Below, piece by piece: positions 36,130 through 46,534 of a stretch of DNA of 64,000 bases. The position numbers were made by a program, and so were the translations under genes. Source of the stretch: Ralstonia sp. RRA (GTDB taxonomy: Bacteria > Pseudomonadota > Gammaproteobacteria > Burkholderiales > Burkholderiaceae). How positions within the stretch are numbered: the stretch's first letter is position 1; each line of letters opens with the position of its first letter. The stretch is taken from the NCBI RefSeq assembly GCF_037023145.1, contig NZ_CP146091.1:1364001-1428000 (forward strand), read 5' to 3'. Under the pieces are notes generated by a model. That model ran no database searches. It was not told where the DNA came from and worked only from the letters and a program-made list of their open reading frames with translations.

Positions 36130-39100
36130 ATGCCAAAACGTACAGACATTAAAACCATCCTGATCATCGGCGCGGGTCCGATCATCATCGGCCAGGCGTG
36201 CGAGTTCGATTACTCCGGCGCGCAGGCTTGCAAGGCGCTGCGTGAAGAAGGCTTCAAGGTGGTCCTGGTCAACAGCAACCCGGCCACGATCATGACCGAC
36301 CCCAGCACGGCCGATGTGACCTACATCGAGCCGATCACCTGGGAAGTGGTCGAGCGCATCATTGCCAAGGAGCGCCCGGACGCGATCCTGCCGACCATGG
36401 GCGGCCAGACCGCGCTGAACTGCGCGCTCGATCTGCACCGCCACGGCGTGCTCGAGAAGTACAACGTCGAGCTGATCGGCGCGTCGCCCGAGGCCATCGA
36501 CAAGGCGGAAGACCGCCAGAAGTTCAAGAACGCAATGACGAAGATCGGCCTGGGTTCGGCCAAGTCGGGCATTGCGCATTCGATGGACGAAGCGGTCGCT
36601 GTGCAGTCGCAAATCGCCAAGGAAACCGGCACGAGCGGCTACCCGATCGTGATCCGTCCGTCGTTCACGCTGGGCGGCACGGGCGGCGGCATCGCCTACA
36701 ACCGCGAAGAATTCGAAGAGATCTGCAAGCGCGGTCTCGACCTCTCGCCGACCAACGAGCTGCTGATCGAAGAATCGCTGCTCGGCTGGAAGGAATACGA
36801 GATGGAAGTCGTGCGCGACAAGGCCGACAACTGCATCATCGTCTGCTCGATCGAAAACCTGGACCCGATGGGCATCCACACCGGTGACTCCATCACCGTG
36901 GCCCCGGCACAGACGCTGACCGACAAGGAATACCAGATCCTGCGTAACGCCTCGCTGGCCGTGCTGCGCGAGATCGGCGTCGACACGGGTGGTTCGAACG
37001 TGCAGTTCTCGATCAACCCGAAGGACGGTCGCATGATCGTCATCGAGATGAACCCGCGCGTGTCGCGTTCGTCGGCACTGGCCTCGAAGGCCACGGGTTT
37101 CCCGATCGCCAAGGTCGCGGCCAAGCTGGCCGTGGGCTACACGCTGGACGAGCTGAAGAACGAGATCACCGGTGGCGCGACCCCGGCGTCGTTCGAGCCG
37201 TCGATTGACTACGTGGTCACCAAGGTGCCGCGTTTCGCGTTCGAAAAATTCCCGCAGGCCGACAGCCATCTGACTACGCAGATGAAGTCGGTGGGCGAGG
37301 TGATGGCCATGGGCCGTACCTTCCAGGAATCGTTCCAGAAGGCACTGCGCGGCCTGGAAGTCGGCGTGGATGGCCTGGACGAAAAGTCCACCGACCGCGA
37401 CGAGATCATCGAAGAGATCGGCGAAGCCGGTCCGGACCGCATTTGGTATCTGGGCGATGCATTCCGCCTGGGCCTGTCGATCGACGAGGTCTACTCCGAG
37501 ACCGCCGTTGACCCGTGGTTCCTCGCGCAGATCGAGGACATCGTCAAGACCGAGGCGCTGGTGAAGGCCCGCACGCTGGACAGCCTGTCGGCTGCCGAGC
37601 TGCGTCTGCTCAAGCAGAAGGGTTTCTCCGACCGCCGCCTCGCCAAGCTGATGAAGACGACCGCCCAGGCCGTGCGCGAGAAGCGTATCGCCGAGAAGGT
37701 CCGCCCGGTCTACAAGCGTGTGGACACCTGCGCGGCCGAGTTCGCCACCAACACCGCGTACCTGTACTCGACCTACGAGGCAGAACACGGCGAGTGCGAA
37801 GCCGAGCCGACCAACAACAAGAAGATCATGGTGCTGGGCGGTGGCCCGAACCGGATCGGCCAGGGTATCGAGTTCGACTACTGCTGCGTGCACGCCGCGC
37901 TGGCACTGCGCGAAGACGGGTACGAGACCATCATGGTCAACTGCAACCCGGAAACCGTCTCGACCGACTACGACACGTCTGACCGTCTCTACTTCGAGCC
38001 GGTGACGCTGGAAGACGTGCTCGAAATCGTCGACAAGGAAAAGCCGGTTGGCGTGATCGTGCAATACGGCGGTCAGACCCCGCTGAAGCTCGCGCTGGAC
38101 CTGGAAGCCAACGGCGTGCCCATCATCGGTACGTCGCCGGACATGATCGACGCGGCAGAAGACCGTGAGCGCTTCCAGAAACTGCTGCACGAGCTGGGCC
38201 TGCGTCAGCCGCCCAACCGCACCGCGCGTGCCGAAGACGAAGCCCTGAAACTGGCCGAAGAAATCGGCTACCCGCTGGTGGTGCGTCCGTCGTACGTGCT
38301 GGGTGGCCGCGCGATGGAAATCGTGCATGAGCCGCGCGACCTCGAGCGTTACATGCGCGAAGCCGTGAAGGTCTCGAACGACAGCCCCGTGCTGCTCGAT
38401 CGCTTCCTGAACGACGCCATCGAATGCGACGTGGATTGCCTCTCCGACGGCAAGCGCGTGTTCATCGGCGGCGTGATGGAGCACATCGAGCAGGCTGGCG
38501 TGCACTCGGGCGACTCGGCTTGCTCGCTGCCGCCGTACTCGCTGTCGCAAGCCACCGTTGACGAACTCAAGCGCCAGACCGCCGCGATGGCCAAGGCGCT
38601 GAATGTGGTCGGCCTGATGAACGTGCAGTTCGCCATTCAGCAACGCGATGGCCAAGACATCGTCTACGTGCTGGAAGTGAACCCGCGTGCGTCGCGTACG
38701 GTGCCGTACGTGTCGAAGGCGACCGGCATTTCGCTGGCCAAGGTGGCGGCGCGCTGCATGGCAGGCCAGTCGCTCGATTCGCAAGGCGTCGAAACGGAAG
38801 TCGTGCCGGCGTACTACAGCGTCAAGGAAGCCGTGTTCCCGTTCAACAAGTTCCCGGGCGTTGATCCGGTGCTTGGACCGGAAATGCGCTCCACCGGCGA
38901 GGTGATGGGCGTCGGCAAGACCTTCGGCGAGGCGCTGTTCAAGAGCCAGCTCGCCGCCGGTTCGCGCCTGCCCGAGAAGGGCACCGTGCTGATGACGGTC
39001 AAGGACAGCGACAAGCCGGCCGCGGTGGAAGTCGCCCGCGCGCTGCATACGCTGGGCTACCCGATCGTGGCGACGCGTGGCACGGCCTCGGCCATTGAAG

Positions 39101-39375
39101 CGGCCGGCATTCCGGTCCGTGTGATCAACAAGGTGAAGGAAGGCCGTCCGCACATCGTCGATATGATCAAGAACAGCGAGATCGCACTCGTGTTCACGAC
39201 CGTCGACGAGACGCGTACCGCGATTGCTGACTCGCGCTCGATTCGCCAGGCAGCGCTGGCACAGCGCGTGACGTACTACACCACCATCGCCGGTGCCCGC
39301 GCCGCGGTGGAGGGCCTGAAGCACATGCAGCATCTGGATGTGTACGACCTCCAAGGTCTGCACGCCACCCTGTAA
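36130..39375 (+). CDS. carB: Carbamoyl-phosphate synthase large subunit
   Basis: Synthetase subunit, 1081 aa. Two homologous ATP-grasp halves are visible: [20 protein letters not shown] at the start of the first and [20 protein letters not shown] near residue 570 opening the second. Glycine-rich loops are [18 protein letters not shown] and [16 protein letters not shown]. The C-terminal allosteric domain (about residues 945-1081) contains [20 protein letters not shown] and the ligand-binding [16 protein letters not shown]. It forms the complex with CarA. A long leader with a terminator-type hairpin for greA follows. Confidence 0.97.
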   Translation: MPKRTDIKTILIIGAGPIIIGQACEFDYSGAQACKALREEGFKVVLVNSNPATIMTDPSTADVTYIEPITWEVVERIIAKERPDAILPTMGGQTALNCALDLHRHGVLEKYNVELIGASPEAIDKAEDRQKFKNAMTKIGLGSAKSGIAHSMDEAVAVQSQIAKETGTSGYPIVIRPSFTLGGTGGGIAYNREEFEEICKRGLDLSPTNELLIEESLLGWKEYEMEVVRDKADNCIIVCSIENLDPMGIHTGDSITVAPAQTLTDKEYQILRNASLAVLREIGVDTGGSNVQFSINPKDGRMIVIEMNPRVSRSSALASKATGFPIAKVAAKLAVGYTLDELKNEITGGATPASFEPSIDYVVTKVPRFAFEKFPQADSHLTTQMKSVGEVMAMGRTFQESFQKALRGLEVGVDGLDEKSTDRDEIIEEIGEAGPDRIWYLGDAFRLGLSIDEVYSETAVDPWFLAQIEDIVKTEALVKARTLDSLSAAELRLLKQKGFSDRRLAKLMKTTAQAVREKRIAEKVRPVYKRVDTCAAEFATNTAYLYSTYEAEHGECEAEPTNNKKIMVLGGGPNRIGQGIEFDYCCVHAALALREDGYETIMVNCNPETVSTDYDTSDRLYFEPVTLEDVLEIVDKEKPVGVIVQYGGQTPLKLALDLEANGVPIIGTSPDMIDAAEDRERFQKLLHELGLRQPPNRTARAEDEALKLAEEIGYPLVVRPSYVLGGRAMEIVHEPRDLERYMREAVKVSNDSPVLLDRFLNDAIECDVDCLSDGKRVFIGGVMEHIEQAGVHSGDSACSLPPYSLSQATVDELKRQTAAMAKALNVVGLMNVQFAIQQRDGQDIVYVLEVNPRASRTVPYVSKATGISLAKVAARCMAGQSLDSQGVETEVVPAYYSVKEAVFPFNKFPGVDPVLGPEMRSTGEVMGVGKTFGEALFKSQLAAGSRLPEKGTVLMTVKDSDKPAAVEVARALHTLGYPIVATRGTASAIEAAGIPVRVINKVKEGRPHIVDMIKNSEIALVFTTVDETRTAIADSRSIRQAALAQRVTYYTTIAGARAAVEGLKHMQHLDVYDLQGLHATL

Positions 39376-39407
39376 GCCCAGAGCCCGACAAAAGGCCACG
39401 AGCAGGC

Positions 39408-39433
39408 ACCGCGACGCGGCATAGCGTCGCGGT
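39408..39433. repeat. Stem-loop after carB
   Basis: ACCGCGACGC (39408-39417), loop GGCATA, GCGTCGCGGT (39424-39433): perfect 10-bp inverted repeat 33 bp after carB stop, with no T tract. A second small stem CCGCC/GGCGG lies at 39458-39471. Likely stabilises or shields the carB transcript end, or is part of a rho-dependent ending. Confidence 0.5.
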
Positions 39434-39454
39434 AAACCCCCTAAGCTGGGGCAG

Positions 39455-39483
39455 TTGCCGCCTCTAGGCGGTTCGCCTACACT
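39455..39483 (+). promoter_or_regulatory. Candidate greA promoter
   Basis: TTGCCG (39455-39460), 17 bases, TACACT (39478-39483); each hexamer matches 4 of 6 consensus positions. Predicted transcription start is around 39490, 18 bases before the terminator-type hairpin, with the greA ATG at 39589. Confidence 0.55.
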
Positions 39484-39507
39484 ACAGCGTCCGTGTCAAA
39501 ACAACGA

Positions 39508-39568
39508 CAGCCGCCGTCAGGCGGGTGTGCGCTACGCGCCCTCCCGCTTCGCAGCGGCTGATTTTTTT
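39508..39568 (+). terminator. Intrinsic terminator in the greA leader (carB end or greA attenuator)
   Basis: CAGCCGC (39508-39514) pairs with GCGGCTG (39554-39560); nested inside are GCGGG (39521-39525) with CCCGC (39543-39547) and GCGC with GCGC, followed by seven T at 39562-39568. The T tract ends only 20 bases before the greA ATG, so there is no room for a greA promoter after it. It can end carB read-through and also attenuate greA. Confidence 0.8.
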
Positions 39569-39588
39569 GTGATTCCGAATTACCCACT

Positions 39589-40065
39589 ATGAGCACCATT
39601 CCGATCACCAAGCGCGGTGCCGAGATGCTGAAAGACGAACTCCAACGTCTGAAGACCAAGGAGCGTCCGGCCGTCGTTACCGCCATCGCCGAGGCACGTG
39701 CCCAGGGCGATCTGTCCGAAAACGCTGACTACGATGCCGCCAAGGAACGCCAAGGCTTCATCGAAGGCCGCATCCAGGAAATCGAAGGCAAGCTGTCGGC
39801 GGCACAGATCATCGATCCGTCCGCGCTGGACGCCGAAGGCCGCATCGTCTTTGGCGCCACCATCGATCTGGAAGACCTGGATTCGGGCAAGCCTGTTACG
39901 TACCAGATCGTCGGCGATGACGAAGCCGATCTGGAAACCGGCAAGATCTCGATCAGCTCGCCAATTGCCCGTGCGCTGATTGGCAAGTTTGAAGGCGACG
40001 TCGCCACCGTGGTCGCCCCGGGCGGCGAGCGCGAGTACGAAGTCCTGGCCGTCAAGTACCTCTAA
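39589..40065 (+). CDS. greA: Transcription elongation factor GreA
   Basis: 158 aa; rescues backtracked RNA polymerase by stimulating transcript cleavage. N-terminal coiled coil starts [20 protein letters not shown] and the acidic tip is [13 protein letters not shown] (the Asp and Glu that reach the active centre); the C-terminal FKBP-like domain covers about residues 80-158. Start ATG 39589; there is no convincing Shine-Dalgarno within 20 bases, the site being occupied by the T tract of the preceding hairpin and AT-rich sequence, which suggests leader control of translation. Confidence 0.97.
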   Translation: MSTIPITKRGAEMLKDELQRLKTKERPAVVTAIAEARAQGDLSENADYDAAKERQGFIEGRIQEIEGKLSAAQIIDPSALDAEGRIVFGATIDLEDLDSGKPVTYQIVGDDEADLETGKISISSPIARALIGKFEGDVATVVAPGGEREYEVLAVKYL

Positions 40066-40093
40066 TAATCACCTCCAGCCGGAACGATCCTTC

Positions 40094-40561
40094 ATGCCTC
40101 AGCGCTTCTTTCAGTTGCTTGCCACGGTATGGTGCGGATCGCTCTGGACCATTGGCTACATCGTTGCCCCGACGCTGTTTGCCATGCTGGAAGACCGTCA
40201 GTTGGCCGGTTCGATCGCCGGCCGGCTGTTTCACGCCGAGGCGTGGATCGGCTTGGGTGTAGGCTGTTTGCTACTGCTTGCAGCCACGGCGCTGGTGCGG
40301 CGCGGGCAGTCGGGATACAAGTCGCTGCGATGGCTGGTGCTGGGGATGCTGGTGTGCGTGCTGGTCGGCTACTTTGGGCTGCAACCGTTCATGGCTTCAC
40401 TGCGTGAGCAGGCGGCGGCCCAAGGTCTGGCCGTCGGTGACTCGGCATACCGGGTCCAGTTCGGCATGCTGCATGGTGTGTCGAGCGTGTTCTACTTGGT
40501 GCAAAGTCTGTTTGGCCTTGCCCTGATCTGGAAAACAGCCGGTATTCAGTCGCCCTCCTAA
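40094..40561 (+). CDS. DUF4149 membrane protein
   Basis: 155-aa integral membrane protein with four hydrophobic segments: FQLLATVWCGSLWTIGYIVA, IGLGVGCLLLLAATALV, LRWLVLGMLVCVLVGYFGL and SVFYLVQSLFGLALIW. It matches DUF4149 (TMEM205-like) by the R-F-x-x-L-x-x-x-W-x-G-x-x start. Function is unknown. Start at ATG 40094, 28 bp after greA; the pair is probably cotranscribed. An intrinsic terminator follows. Confidence 0.85.
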   Translation: MPQRFFQLLATVWCGSLWTIGYIVAPTLFAMLEDRQLAGSIAGRLFHAEAWIGLGVGCLLLLAATALVRRGQSGYKSLRWLVLGMLVCVLVGYFGLQPFMASLREQAAAQGLAVGDSAYRVQFGMLHGVSSVFYLVQSLFGLALIWKTAGIQSPS

Positions 40562-40567
40562 GGCAAA

Positions 40568-40600
40568 AGAAAAGACCGGCTAAAAAGCCGGTCTTTTCTG
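40568..40600. terminator. Bidirectional intrinsic terminator
   Basis: AAAGACCGGCT (40571-40581), loop AAAA, AGCCGGTCTTT (40586-40596), with A and T runs on the two sides. Serves the DUF4149 gene on the plus strand and yhbY, which ends at 40618, on the minus strand. Confidence 0.92.
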
Positions 40601-40617
40601 TGCGGGCCAGAGCCAGA

Positions 40618-41118
40618 TCAGGACAGTGCCTTCTTCTTCTGGCTGGTTTGGCGCGGTTTGGCGCGCTTGACGTTGCCACCGGCCGTGACGCGCTCGTTGC
40701 CGAGCACACTCAAGCGGACCGGCTTCGGGCGGCGCGCGCTGTTCGGATTCGGCTTGCGCACCGTAACGGAGCGCGGGCCGGCGCCGACAGTGGTCTTGCG
40801 CGGCGGCCGGATGTCCTTCGGCTGGTTTTCCTTCAGGTAGGCCGGACCTTCGCGCCAGATCACCAGCAGTTTGCCGATGTGCTGCACGGGCGCAGCCTGC
40901 AGGCGGGCGCAGATGGTGTCGTAAAGCTCGATGCGGGCTTCACGGTCATCGCCGAACACGCGAATCTTGATCAGCCCGTGCGATGCCAGCGAGCGGTCGA
41001 TTTCGGCCAGAACGGCCTTGGTCAGGCCCTCCGCACCGATGATGACGACCGGATTCAACGCGTGCGCTTCCGAGCGCAGTTCCGATCGTTGGGCAGGGGT
41101 GAGGATGAGGGCGGGCAT
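40618..41118 (-). CDS. yhbY: YhbY/CRS1-domain RNA-binding protein with long basic tail
   Basis: 166 aa. Residues 1-95 are a CRM domain: LTPAQRSELRSEAHALNPVV, IIGAEGLTKAVLAEIDRSLA, HGLIKIRVFGDDRE. YhbY associates with pre-50S ribosomes in E. coli. The C-terminal 70 residues, absent in E. coli YhbY (97 aa), are rich in Arg, Lys and Pro (RPPRKTTVGAGPRSVTVRK, RAKPRQTSQKKKALS) and probably add RNA affinity. Start at ATG 41118 (MPALILTPAQ). Divergent from rlmE; 96 bp between start codons. Confidence 0.93.
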   Translation of the reverse strand: MPALILTPAQRSELRSEAHALNPVVIIGAEGLTKAVLAEIDRSLASHGLIKIRVFGDDREARIELYDTICARLQAAPVQHIGKLLVIWREGPAYLKENQPKDIRPPRKTTVGAGPRSVTVRKPNPNSARRPKPVRLSVLGNERVTAGGNVKRAKPRQTSQKKKALS

Positions 41119-41214
41119 AAATAGGGGCGGGATCGCGCAAAAAGACAAACGGCGCGTATTATCCGCCAAAATCAGTCCTAGCCGCCATGTTTAAGCAGTT
41201 TGGCAACCAATTCG

Positions 41215-41880
41215 ATGGCAAAGAACAAGTTCAACCAGTCGTGGCTGCACGACCATATCAACGATCCGTACGTGAAGCTGGCGCAGCGCGAGGGCTATCG
41301 CGCGCGCGCCGCCTACAAGCTCAAGGAGATCGACGAGCAGGACAAGCTGATCAAGCCGGGCCAGGTCATTGTCGATCTGGGCGCTGCGCCGGGCAGCTGG
41401 AGCCAGTATGTGCGCAACAAGCTGGCCGCCTCGCCGCGCGCGAAGGACGGGCGCATTGACGGCGCCATTGTCGCCATCGACATCCTGCCGATGGAAGCGA
41501 TTGCCGACGTCGAGTTCATCCAGGGTGACTTCCGCGAGGACGATGTTTTCCAGCAGTTGGAAGAAATCGTGCTGGAAGCCACCGGCGGAGGCAAAGTCGA
41601 CCTTGTTTTGTCCGATATGGCCCCCAACCTCTCAGGTGTGGCGTCGGCGGACGCCGCGCGCATGGAGCACATCGCCGAGCTGGCCGTGGAATTTGCCATG
41701 GCGCACCTGAAACCTGAAGGTGCACTGCTGATCAAATGTTTTCACGGCAGCGGCTATAGTCAGATCGTCGAGATGTTCAAGCGCCATTTCAAGATCGTGG
41801 CGCCACGCAAGCCCAAGGCCTCCCGCGACAAGTCGTCCGAGACGTTCCTGCTGGGCCGACAGCTCAAGCATCCGGGCTGA
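41215..41880 (+). CDS. rlmE: 23S rRNA (U2552) 2-O-methyltransferase
   Basis: 221 aa; methylates U2552 in the A-loop late in 50S assembly. SAM motif [16 protein letters not shown] and the K-D-K-E tetrad in [12 protein letters not shown] (Lys), [13 protein letters not shown] (Asp), [12 protein letters not shown] (Lys) and [13 protein letters not shown] (Glu). Starts at ATG 41215 ([14 protein letters not shown]), the family start; a TTG 15 bp upstream is less likely. Paired with divergent yhbY and followed by ftsH, as in E. coli. Confidence 0.96.
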   Translation: MAKNKFNQSWLHDHINDPYVKLAQREGYRARAAYKLKEIDEQDKLIKPGQVIVDLGAAPGSWSQYVRNKLAASPRAKDGRIDGAIVAIDILPMEAIADVEFIQGDFREDDVFQQLEEIVLEATGGGKVDLVLSDMAPNLSGVASADAARMEHIAELAVEFAMAHLKPEGALLIKCFHGSGYSQIVEMFKRHFKIVAPRKPKASRDKSSETFLLGRQLKHPG

Positions 41881-42012
41881 CGGACGATAGTCAGGAAAGG
41901 TGCTCGGTACGTGGTGGCGTTGTCGATGGTCTTGCGGGCAATCAACCTACGGCGGTATCCGTGCATTACAATGCCAAGCATCCCGTCAAGGCATTTCTAA
42001 AGGAGTCTCGCC

Positions 42013-43896
42013 TTGAATAACAACTGGTTTCAGAAGGCGGCCATCTGGTTGGTGATTGCCTTGGTGCTGTTCACCGTCTTCAAGCAGTTCGACAAGCCCC
42101 GTGCCCAAGAAGGGGTGACGTACTCGCAATTCATGGATGACGCGAAGGCCGGCAAGGTTAAGCGCGTAGAAGTGCAGGGGCGTACGCTGCTGGTCACGCC
42201 CAACGAGGGCAACAAGTATTCGATCATCTCGCCGGGCGACATCTGGATGGTCGGCGACCTGATGAAATACGGCGTGCAGGTGACCGGTAAGGCCGAAGAC
42301 GAGCCGAATATGCTCTATTCGATACTTACCTACCTGGGCCCGACGCTGCTGATCATCGTGTTCTGGTTCTACATGATGCGGCAGATGCAGGGCGGCGGGA
42401 AAGGCGGCGCCTTCTCGTTCGGCAAGTCGCGCGCTCGGCTGATCGACGAGAACAACAACAGCGTCACGTTTGCCGACGTAGCCGGTTGCGACGAGTCGAA
42501 GGAAGAAGTCGTCGAGCTGGTCGACTTCCTCAAAGATCCTCAAAAATTCCAGAAGTTGGGCGGACGTATTCCGCGCGGCGTGCTGCTGGTGGGCCCTCCG
42601 GGTACGGGTAAGACGCTGCTGGCACGCGCCATCGCTGGCGAAGCCAAGGTGCCGTTCTTCAGCATCTCCGGTTCGGATTTCGTTGAAATGTTCGTCGGCG
42701 TGGGTGCAGCCCGCGTGCGCGACATGTTCGAAAACGCCAAGAAGCAGGCGCCTTGCATCGTGTTCATCGATGAAATCGATGCGGTCGGCCGCCATCGTGG
42801 CGCTGGCATGGGCGGCGGCAACGACGAGCGCGAGCAGACCCTGAACCAGATGCTGGTCGAGATGGACGGTTTTGAGGCTAACTCGGGCGTCATCGTGATC
42901 GCTGCGACCAACCGTGCTGACGTGCTGGACAAGGCGCTGCTGCGTCCGGGCCGCTTTGACCGCCAGGTCTACGTGGGCCTGCCGGATATCCGCGGCCGCG
43001 AGCAGATTCTCAAGGTCCACATGCGCAAGGTGCCGATCGGCAACGACGTGGATGCTTCGGTGCTGGCACGCGGCACGCCGGGCTTCTCGGGTGCTGATCT
43101 GGCCAACCTGGTCAATGAAGCTGCACTGTTTGCCGCCCGCCGTAACAAGCGCGTGGTCGACATGCAAGACTTTGAAGATGCGAAGGACAAGATCTACATG
43201 GGTCCGGAGCGCAAGTCGGCCGTGATCCGCGAAGAGGAGCGCAAGGCGACTGCGTACCACGAGTCGGGCCACGCAGTGGTGGCCAAGCTGCTGCCGAAGG
43301 CGGACCCGGTGCACAAGGTCACCATCATGCCGCGCGGTTGGGCGGGTGGTCTGACCTGGCAGCTGCCGGAGCACGACAAGCATTACGCCTACAAGGACAC
43401 GATGCTTGAAGAGGTCGCCATTCTGTTCGGCGGTCGTGCTGCGGAAGAGGTGTTCCTGGGGGCAATGAGTACTGGCGCTTCAAACGACTTCGAGCGCGCC
43501 ACGAAGATGGCCCGCGACATGGTGACGCGCTACGGCATGAGCGATACGCTCGGCACGATGGTGTACGTCGACACTGAACAGGATGGCTTCTTCGGCCGCA
43601 TGGCATCGAAGACGGTGTCTGAAGCGACCCAGCAAAAGGTCGACGCGGAAATTCGACGCATCGTGGACGAGCAGTACGCCTTGGCCAAGGGCTTGCTGGA
43701 AGCCAACCGCGACAAGGTGGAAGCCATGACGGCCGCGCTGCTCGAGTGGGAAACCATCGACGCCGATCAGGTCAACGACATCATGGACGGCAAGCCGCCG
43801 CGTCCGCCGCGTTATGGTTCGACCGGTGGTGGCAGCACGCCGCCGGGTGGTGGTACCCCCGCCGCGAACCCGGGCAACGTGCCTGCCACGGCTTGA
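42013..43896 (+). CDS. ftsH: ATP-dependent zinc metalloprotease FtsH
   Basis: Membrane-anchored AAA+ protease, 627 aa, degrading misfolded membrane proteins and short-lived regulators such as LpxC and RpoH. Two N-terminal membrane helices ([38 protein letters not shown]) flank the periplasmic domain. Walker A is GPPGTGKT (residues 194-201), Walker B is [19 protein letters not shown] is [20 protein letters not shown], and the zinc site is HESGH at 416-420. The start is TTG 42013 with AAAGGAG 8 bases upstream; no ATG fits. A candidate -10 TACAAT is at 41967-41972. The C-terminal tail is Gly/Pro-rich. Confidence 0.97.
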   Translation: MNNNWFQKAAIWLVIALVLFTVFKQFDKPRAQEGVTYSQFMDDAKAGKVKRVEVQGRTLLVTPNEGNKYSIISPGDIWMVGDLMKYGVQVTGKAEDEPNMLYSILTYLGPTLLIIVFWFYMMRQMQGGGKGGAFSFGKSRARLIDENNNSVTFADVAGCDESKEEVVELVDFLKDPQKFQKLGGRIPRGVLLVGPPGTGKTLLARAIAGEAKVPFFSISGSDFVEMFVGVGAARVRDMFENAKKQAPCIVFIDEIDAVGRHRGAGMGGGNDEREQTLNQMLVEMDGFEANSGVIVIAATNRADVLDKALLRPGRFDRQVYVGLPDIRGREQILKVHMRKVPIGNDVDASVLARGTPGFSGADLANLVNEAALFAARRNKRVVDMQDFEDAKDKIYMGPERKSAVIREEERKATAYHESGHAVVAKLLPKADPVHKVTIMPRGWAGGLTWQLPEHDKHYAYKDTMLEEVAILFGGRAAEEVFLGAMSTGASNDFERATKMARDMVTRYGMSDTLGTMVYVDTEQDGFFGRMASKTVSEATQQKVDAEIRRIVDEQYALAKGLLEANRDKVEAMTAALLEWETIDADQVNDIMDGKPPRPPRYGSTGGGSTPPGGGTPAANPGNVPATA

Positions 43897-43934
43897 TGAC
43901 CGTTTAGTTTGTCGCCCCGGCGGCAACGCAGTAG

Positions 43935-43961
43935 AGCCGGTGCAAACGCACCGGCTTTTTT
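43935..43961 (+). terminator. Intrinsic terminator of ftsH
   Basis: AGCCGGTGC (43935-43943), loop AAAC, GCACCGGCT (43948-43956) and a T run to 43961; 39 bp after the ftsH stop. Confidence 0.92.
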
Positions 43962-44027
43962 GTGGGCGCCTTTTTGGCATGCCTAGCGTAACATTCCGGT
44001 CCTGCGCTGCATTCCCGTCTACCTATC

Positions 44028-44903
44028 TTGTCTGCTTCCATCCCAGTCACAACGCACTTCCAATGTGGGCGTTTTCTTTACGCACGTGATCGGCGCCCGC
44101 TGGTCATGGGCATTCTCAATGTCACGCCCGATTCGTTTTCCGACGGTGGTCAGCATGCCACCCGCGATACGGCGCTGCGCCATGCTGAACAACTGATCGC
44201 CGAGGGCGTCGACATGATCGACATCGGTGGTGAATCGAGCCGGCCGGGCGCCGCGCCACTGGGGCTGCAGGAAGAGCTGGACCGCGTGATGCCGATTGTC
44301 GAGGCGCTGCGCGATTGCGGCAAACCGCTGTCCATCGACACCTACAAGCCTGAGGTGATGCGCGCCACACTGGAAGGCGGCGCCGATCTCATCAACGACA
44401 TCTGGGGTTTCCGCCGCCCAGGTGCGATTGAGGCAGTGGCCAAGGGCAACGCCGGCCTGTGCGTGATGCATATGCAGCGCGATCCCGAAACGATGCAGGA
44501 GTCGCCCAGTTATACGGATCTGATGGGCGAAGTGGCGGCCTTCCTGCGCGTGCAGACCGAAGCGTTGCTGGCTGCCGGTGTCGCTGCCGAACGCATTTCG
44601 CTTGACCCGGGATTTGGCTTTGGCAAAACGCCGGATCACAATCTCACGATGCTCAATCGATTGGCGCAGTTCGAGCAGATCGGGTTGCCGTTGTTGGCAG
44701 GCCTGTCGCGCAAATCGACCCTGGGTGCAGTGCTGGGTGGCAAACCGCCAGCCGAACGCATCACCGCCAGTGTGGCAGCCGCGGTGCTGGCAGCGGAGCG
44801 CGGCGCCTTCATCGTGCGTGTGCACGACGTGCAGCCGACCGTGGAAGCGCTTCAGGTCTGGTGGGCGATGCGTCACGAGCGGGTTGATCCACCGCTCGCA
44901 TGA
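44028..44903 (+). CDS. folP: Dihydropteroate synthase
   Basis: Condenses pABA with 6-hydroxymethyl-7,8-dihydropterin diphosphate in folate synthesis; the sulfonamide target. 291 aa. Signature regions are [54 protein letters not shown] and [17 protein letters not shown] use TTG 44028 as start, giving 18 residues before the first strand; it has no clear Shine-Dalgarno, so the start is uncertain. It lies 67 bp after the ftsH terminator and 94 bp before glmM. Confidence 0.93.
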   Translation: MSASIPVTTHFQCGRFLYARDRRPLVMGILNVTPDSFSDGGQHATRDTALRHAEQLIAEGVDMIDIGGESSRPGAAPLGLQEELDRVMPIVEALRDCGKPLSIDTYKPEVMRATLEGGADLINDIWGFRRPGAIEAVAKGNAGLCVMHMQRDPETMQESPSYTDLMGEVAAFLRVQTEALLAAGVAAERISLDPGFGFGKTPDHNLTMLNRLAQFEQIGLPLLAGLSRKSTLGAVLGGKPPAERITASVAAAVLAAERGAFIVRVHDVQPTVEALQVWWAMRHERVDPPLA

Positions 44904-44997
44904 CGGCCGTGCGGGCGGGGTCGAGCGAACAGACGATTGCCCGGCTGCGGCCGGCACCTTACAAACAATAAAGACACTACTGCAGGAGAGATTCCTC

Positions 44998-46341
44998 ATG
45001 TCCAGGAAGTATTTCGGCACCGATGGCATTCGCGGGCGCGTGGGCGAGACCCCGATCACGCCGGACTTTGTGCTGCGTCTTGGCTATGCTGCCGGCCGCG
45101 TGTTGGCACACGGTGCTGAGTCGCATGGCCACGGTCGGCCTACCGTGCTGATCGGCAAGGACACGCGCCTGTCGGGCTACATGCTGGAAGCGGCACTGGA
45201 GGCCGGCTTCACGGCTGCCGGTGTGGACGTGCTGATGAGCGGTCCGCTGCCGACGCCTGGCGTGGCTTATCTGACGCGCGCGCTGCGCCTGTCGGCCGGT
45301 GTGGTGATTTCAGCATCACACAACCCGTACTATGACAACGGCATCAAGTTCTTCTCGGCCAGCGGCGACAAGCTGCCGGACGAGACCGAGCTGCAGATCG
45401 AAGCCGAGTTGGAAAAGCCGATGGAGTACGCGGCGTCGGATGCGCTGGGCCGCGCCCGCCGCATAGAGGATGCCGCCGGCCGCTACATCGAGTTCTGCAA
45501 GAGCACGTTTCCGAACGATCTGAACCTGTTCGGCATGAAAGTCGTGCTGGATAGCGCGCATGGCGCGGCGTACCACATTGCGCCGCACGTCTTCCATGAA
45601 CTGGGGGCGGATGTGGTGTCGATCGGCAACCAGCCGAACGGTCGCAACATCAACGACGGCTACGGTGCGACGGCGCCGGGCAAGCTGGTCGAGGCCACGC
45701 GTGAACATGGTGCCGACATCGGCCTAGCCTTCGACGGCGATGCTGACCGCCTGCAGGTGGTCGACCGCAACGGCCGCCTGTACAACGGCGATGAGCTGCT
45801 CTATGTGATGGTGCAGGCGCGCCGCGCAGCAGGGCAGGCGGTGCCGGGCGCTGTCGGCACGCTCATGACCAACCTGGCCGTGGAGCTGGCACTCAAGGCG
45901 CAAGGCGTCGAATTCGTGCGCGCCAAGGTGGGTGACCGCTATGTGCTGGAAGAGCTGAAGAAGAACGGCTGGCTGCTGGGTGGCGAAGGTTCGGGCCATC
46001 TGCTTTGCCTGGACAAGCACAGCACGGGCGACGGCATCATCTCGGCGTTGCAGGTGCTTGCGGCATTGCGTCGCAGCGGCCAGACGCTCTACCAGATGCT
46101 GGACGGTGTGCGCCTGTTCCCGCAGAAGCTGATCAACGTGCGTGTCGAGAAGGGTTTCGACTGGAAGTCGCACGCTGGCTTGCAGGCCGCGCTCAAGACG
46201 AGCGAAGCAGAGCTCAACGGCAAGGGGCGTGTGCTGATCCGTCCGTCGGGCACCGAACCTGTTGTGCGAGTGATGGTTGAGGCGCAGGATGCCGACCTTG
46301 CCGCACAACACGCAGAGCGCCTGGCGGCAACGTTCCAGTGA
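44998..46341 (+). CDS. glmM: Phosphoglucosamine mutase
   Basis: Interconverts glucosamine-6-P and glucosamine-1-P for UDP-GlcNAc. 447 aa. Opens with [14 protein letters not shown]; the phosphoserine loop is [16 protein letters not shown] with the catalytic Ser at about residue 107; the metal loop is [14 protein letters not shown]; the phosphate-binding loop is [15 protein letters not shown] near the C terminus. Start at ATG 44998 with CAGGAGAG upstream. Order ftsH-folP-glmM is conserved in many proteobacteria. Confidence 0.97.
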   Translation: MSRKYFGTDGIRGRVGETPITPDFVLRLGYAAGRVLAHGAESHGHGRPTVLIGKDTRLSGYMLEAALEAGFTAAGVDVLMSGPLPTPGVAYLTRALRLSAGVVISASHNPYYDNGIKFFSASGDKLPDETELQIEAELEKPMEYAASDALGRARRIEDAAGRYIEFCKSTFPNDLNLFGMKVVLDSAHGAAYHIAPHVFHELGADVVSIGNQPNGRNINDGYGATAPGKLVEATREHGADIGLAFDGDADRLQVVDRNGRLYNGDELLYVMVQARRAAGQAVPGAVGTLMTNLAVELALKAQGVEFVRAKVGDRYVLEELKKNGWLLGGEGSGHLLCLDKHSTGDGIISALQVLAALRRSGQTLYQMLDGVRLFPQKLINVRVEKGFDWKSHAGLQAALKTSEAELNGKGRVLIRPSGTEPVVRVMVEAQDADLAAQHAERLAATFQ

Positions 46342-46370
46342 ATTGACGGACGAACGCTGCAGAAGCAATA

Positions 46371-46398
46371 AAAAAGCGGCCTTGGCGCCGCTTTTTTT
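46371..46398 (+). terminator. Intrinsic terminator of glmM
   Basis: AAAAAGCGGC (46371-46380), loop CTTGGC, GCCGCTTTTTTT starting at 46387; 29 bp after the stop. It insulates the folP-glmM unit from the pst promoter. Confidence 0.92.
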
Positions 46399-46453
46399 AT
46401 GGCTTAAGGGCGACTTTCGTGCGCCTTAAGGCGGCTCTGAGAAGTTTTTGTGT

Positions 46454-46510
46454 TGTCACAGAAGTGTCATGTGAGCGACCTAAAGTTCGGGTGTCAAAAA
46501 TTTGTCATCG
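46454..46510 (+). promoter_or_regulatory. Two Pho boxes upstream of pstS
   Basis: TGTCA repeats with 11-bp period: TGTCA at 46454-46458 and 46465-46469, and again TGTCA at 46492-46496 and 46503-46507. This is the spacing of PhoB half-sites. After the first box, TAAAGT at 46481-46486 is a candidate -10, giving a start near 46493, so the second box would overlap the transcription start. The pstS ATG is 25 bp after the second box. PhoB binding is inferred from the pattern. Confidence 0.8.
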
Positions 46511-46534
46511 CTCAACCGCTCCTCTGGAGGACAC

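Noticed and set aside
36070..39399. Open frame of over 1100 codons antisense to carB
   Set aside because: Artefact of codon bias; carB itself is unmistakable and the antisense product has no recognisable fold.
41932..41972. TTGCGG with TACAAT as ftsH promoter
   Set aside because: Spacing of 29 bases is too long; the -10 alone is mentioned.
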